From assembly GCA_903893745.1 (NCBI GenBank), contig CAITNF010000012.1:1-40185 (forward strand): a stretch of 40,185 nt of DNA, in the 5' to 3' direction. A model generated the notes under the pieces. It searched no databases. It saw only the letters and a list, made by a program, of their open reading frames with translations, and had not been told where the DNA came from. The position numbers and the translations under genes were made by a program. Below, in pieces: positions 39,540-40,185 of this stretch; position 1 is the stretch's first letter; each line of letters starts with the position of its first letter. This stretch comes from an uncultured Actinomycetes bacterium (GTDB taxonomy: Bacteria > Actinomycetota > Acidimicrobiia > Acidimicrobiales > RAAP-2).

Positions 39540-40185
39540 CTACGAGATGGCGAAGGCGCTCGACGTGGCCTTGGTGAGCGAGGTGTTGGTGTTGGCATCC
39601 AGGGTGTAGCCCGTGCCCACTAGGTTGATTGAGCATCCCTTACCCGAGAAGTTCGCAACTCCACTCACTACCGTCATGGAACAAGTTCCATTAAGTACCG
39701 CCCCATTGGCCCCGGTCCCAGAAGTAATGCTCAGGGTGACGACCGTGGTGCTGTCGGTGGTCACGACGTTGCCCGCGGCGTCTTCGACCTTCACGATCGG
39801 CGCAATGGCTACTCCGTGAACGTAGGAGGCACCTGGTTGAGTCGTGAAGATGACCTTCGCCGCAGCTCCAGGGGTAATGGCGAAGGCGCTCGACGTGGCC
39901 TTGGTGAGTGATCCGTCCGTGGCGTCAAGTTTGTAGCCCGTGCCCACCAGGTTGATCGAGCATCCCTTACCCGAGAAGTTCGCGACCCCACTCACTACCG
40001 TCATGGAACACGTGGTGAGGGCCGCCCCCGTGGTTCCCGTGGAGACGGTAATGGCCAAAGTCACGACCGTCGAAGTGTCGGTGGTCACGACGTTGCCCGC
40101 GGCGTCTTCGACCTTCACGATCGGCGCGATAGCCGCACCGCTGGCGTAGGTCGAGCTCGGTTGGGTGGTGAAGACCTCTTGGGAA
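39540..40185 (-). CDS. Repeat-rich surface protein, C-terminal part
   Basis: The frame is open to the right edge, so only the last 215 or so residues are seen. They consist of about two copies of a 108-109-residue beta-sandwich (bacterial Ig-like) repeat: PIVKVEDAAGNVVTTD..VVTL, CSMTVVSGVANFSGKGC, SINLVGTGYxLDA, SLTKATSSAFAI, GAAAKVIFTTQPG. Each copy has a cysteine pair that could form a disulfide. The protein ends right after a repeat with no anchor motif. It is probably a large secreted or surface adhesin-like protein; exact binding is unknown. Any Met in this stretch is internal, not a start. Confidence 0.8.
   Translation of the reverse strand, partial: SQEVFTTQPSSTYASGAAIAPIVKVEDAAGNVVTTDTSTVVTLAITVSTGTTGAALTTCSMTVVSGVANFSGKGCSINLVGTGYKLDATDGSLTKATSSAFAITPGAAAKVIFTTQPGASYVHGVAIAPIVKVEDAAGNVVTTDSTTVVTLSITSGTGANGAVLNGTCSMTVVSGVANFSGKGCSINLVGTGYTLDANTNTSLTKATSSAFAIS
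39556..40185 (-). repeat. Tandem ~325-bp coding repeats
   Basis: Two near-identical DNA segments about 327 bp apart, for example the block reading GTGCCCAC(T/C)AGGTTGAT at 39613 and 39940, followed by almost the same 70 bases, and the GACGTTGCCCGCGGCGTC block. The array continues past the window edge. High DNA identity implies recent duplication or gene conversion. Confidence 0.8.

Noticed and set aside
39540-40185. Repeats considered as a CRISPR array.
   Set aside because: Repeat units are about 325 bp, in frame and coding for beta-sandwich domains; no short direct repeats with unique spacers are present anywhere in the window.

Overview
The window looks like a piece of an actinobacterial chromosome, most likely from an uncultured freshwater- or marine-type member of the Acidimicrobiia or a relative. 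This is inferred from the GC-rich codon use, the actinobacterial-type GabT, the DUF2510 and DUF3048 proteins, the SRP RNA-dnaX-recR order, and a heliorhodopsin very like the founding actinobacterial one. No taxonomic marker such as 16S rRNA is present, so the class is a guess. Genes are densely packed: many neighbours share GTGA/ATGA start-stop overlaps, and three convergent pairs share their stop codons.

Layout. (1) 1-4.9 kb: the 3' half of tRNA-Arg(ACG), a chromate-transporter-family protein, a secreted copper monooxygenase-like protein, tRNA-Arg(TCG), and an ECF sigma factor followed by its likely membrane partner. (2) 4.9-9.9 kb: a complete Liv-type (branched-chain amino acid/amide) ABC importer, livG-F-H-M-K, ending at a perfect palindromic terminator. 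(3) 9.9-13.5 kb: a DUF3048 surface protein, a UDP-sulfoquinovose synthase (sulfolipid or sulfoglycan head-group synthesis), a DUF1003 membrane protein, a 53-aa membrane ORF and a secreted HNH-like protein. (4) 13.5-19.3 kb: acyl-CoA dehydrogenase, a heme-barrel/FABP-like protein, a DUF2510 membrane protein, an aldehyde dehydrogenase convergent with 4-aminobutyrate transaminase, and tRNA-Ser(CGA). (5) 19.4-26 kb: tadA; then, on the minus strand, heliorhodopsin followed by a PhnY/PhnZ-like oxidative phosphonate-cleaving pair; a PQ-loop protein; tRNA-Ser(GGA); a secreted protein; and, divergently, a structured leader RNA, a 58-aa DUF2256 zinc-knuckle gene and an FeS-type photolyase. This is a light- and flavin-flavoured island. 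(6) 26-27 kb: a VapBC-like toxin-antitoxin pair plus a relic of a second antitoxin. (7) 27-31 kb: SRP RNA, dnaX, recR, uppP and a SixA-like phosphatase. (8) 31-38.7 kb: thiolase, crotonyl-CoA carboxylase/reductase, epimerase, propionyl-CoA carboxylase beta with a small epsilon-like partner, ethylmalonyl-CoA mutase and 3-hydroxybutyryl-CoA dehydrogenase. Together these make a large part of the ethylmalonyl-CoA pathway for acetyl-CoA assimilation. (9) 38.8-40.2 kb: a degenerate S51-peptidase-like protein and the C-terminal end of a repeat-rich surface protein that runs off the window.

Two themes cross the whole window. Many genes at transcription-unit starts have a -10-like hexamer (TANNNT or one mismatch) exactly 6 nt before the start codon, as expected for leaderless mRNAs, while the remaining genes have clear Shine-Dalgarno sites. 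The most unusual associations are heliorhodopsin placed 32 bp upstream of a phosphonate oxygenase pair, and a possible flavin-riboswitch-like RNA in front of a flavin-dependent photolyase.
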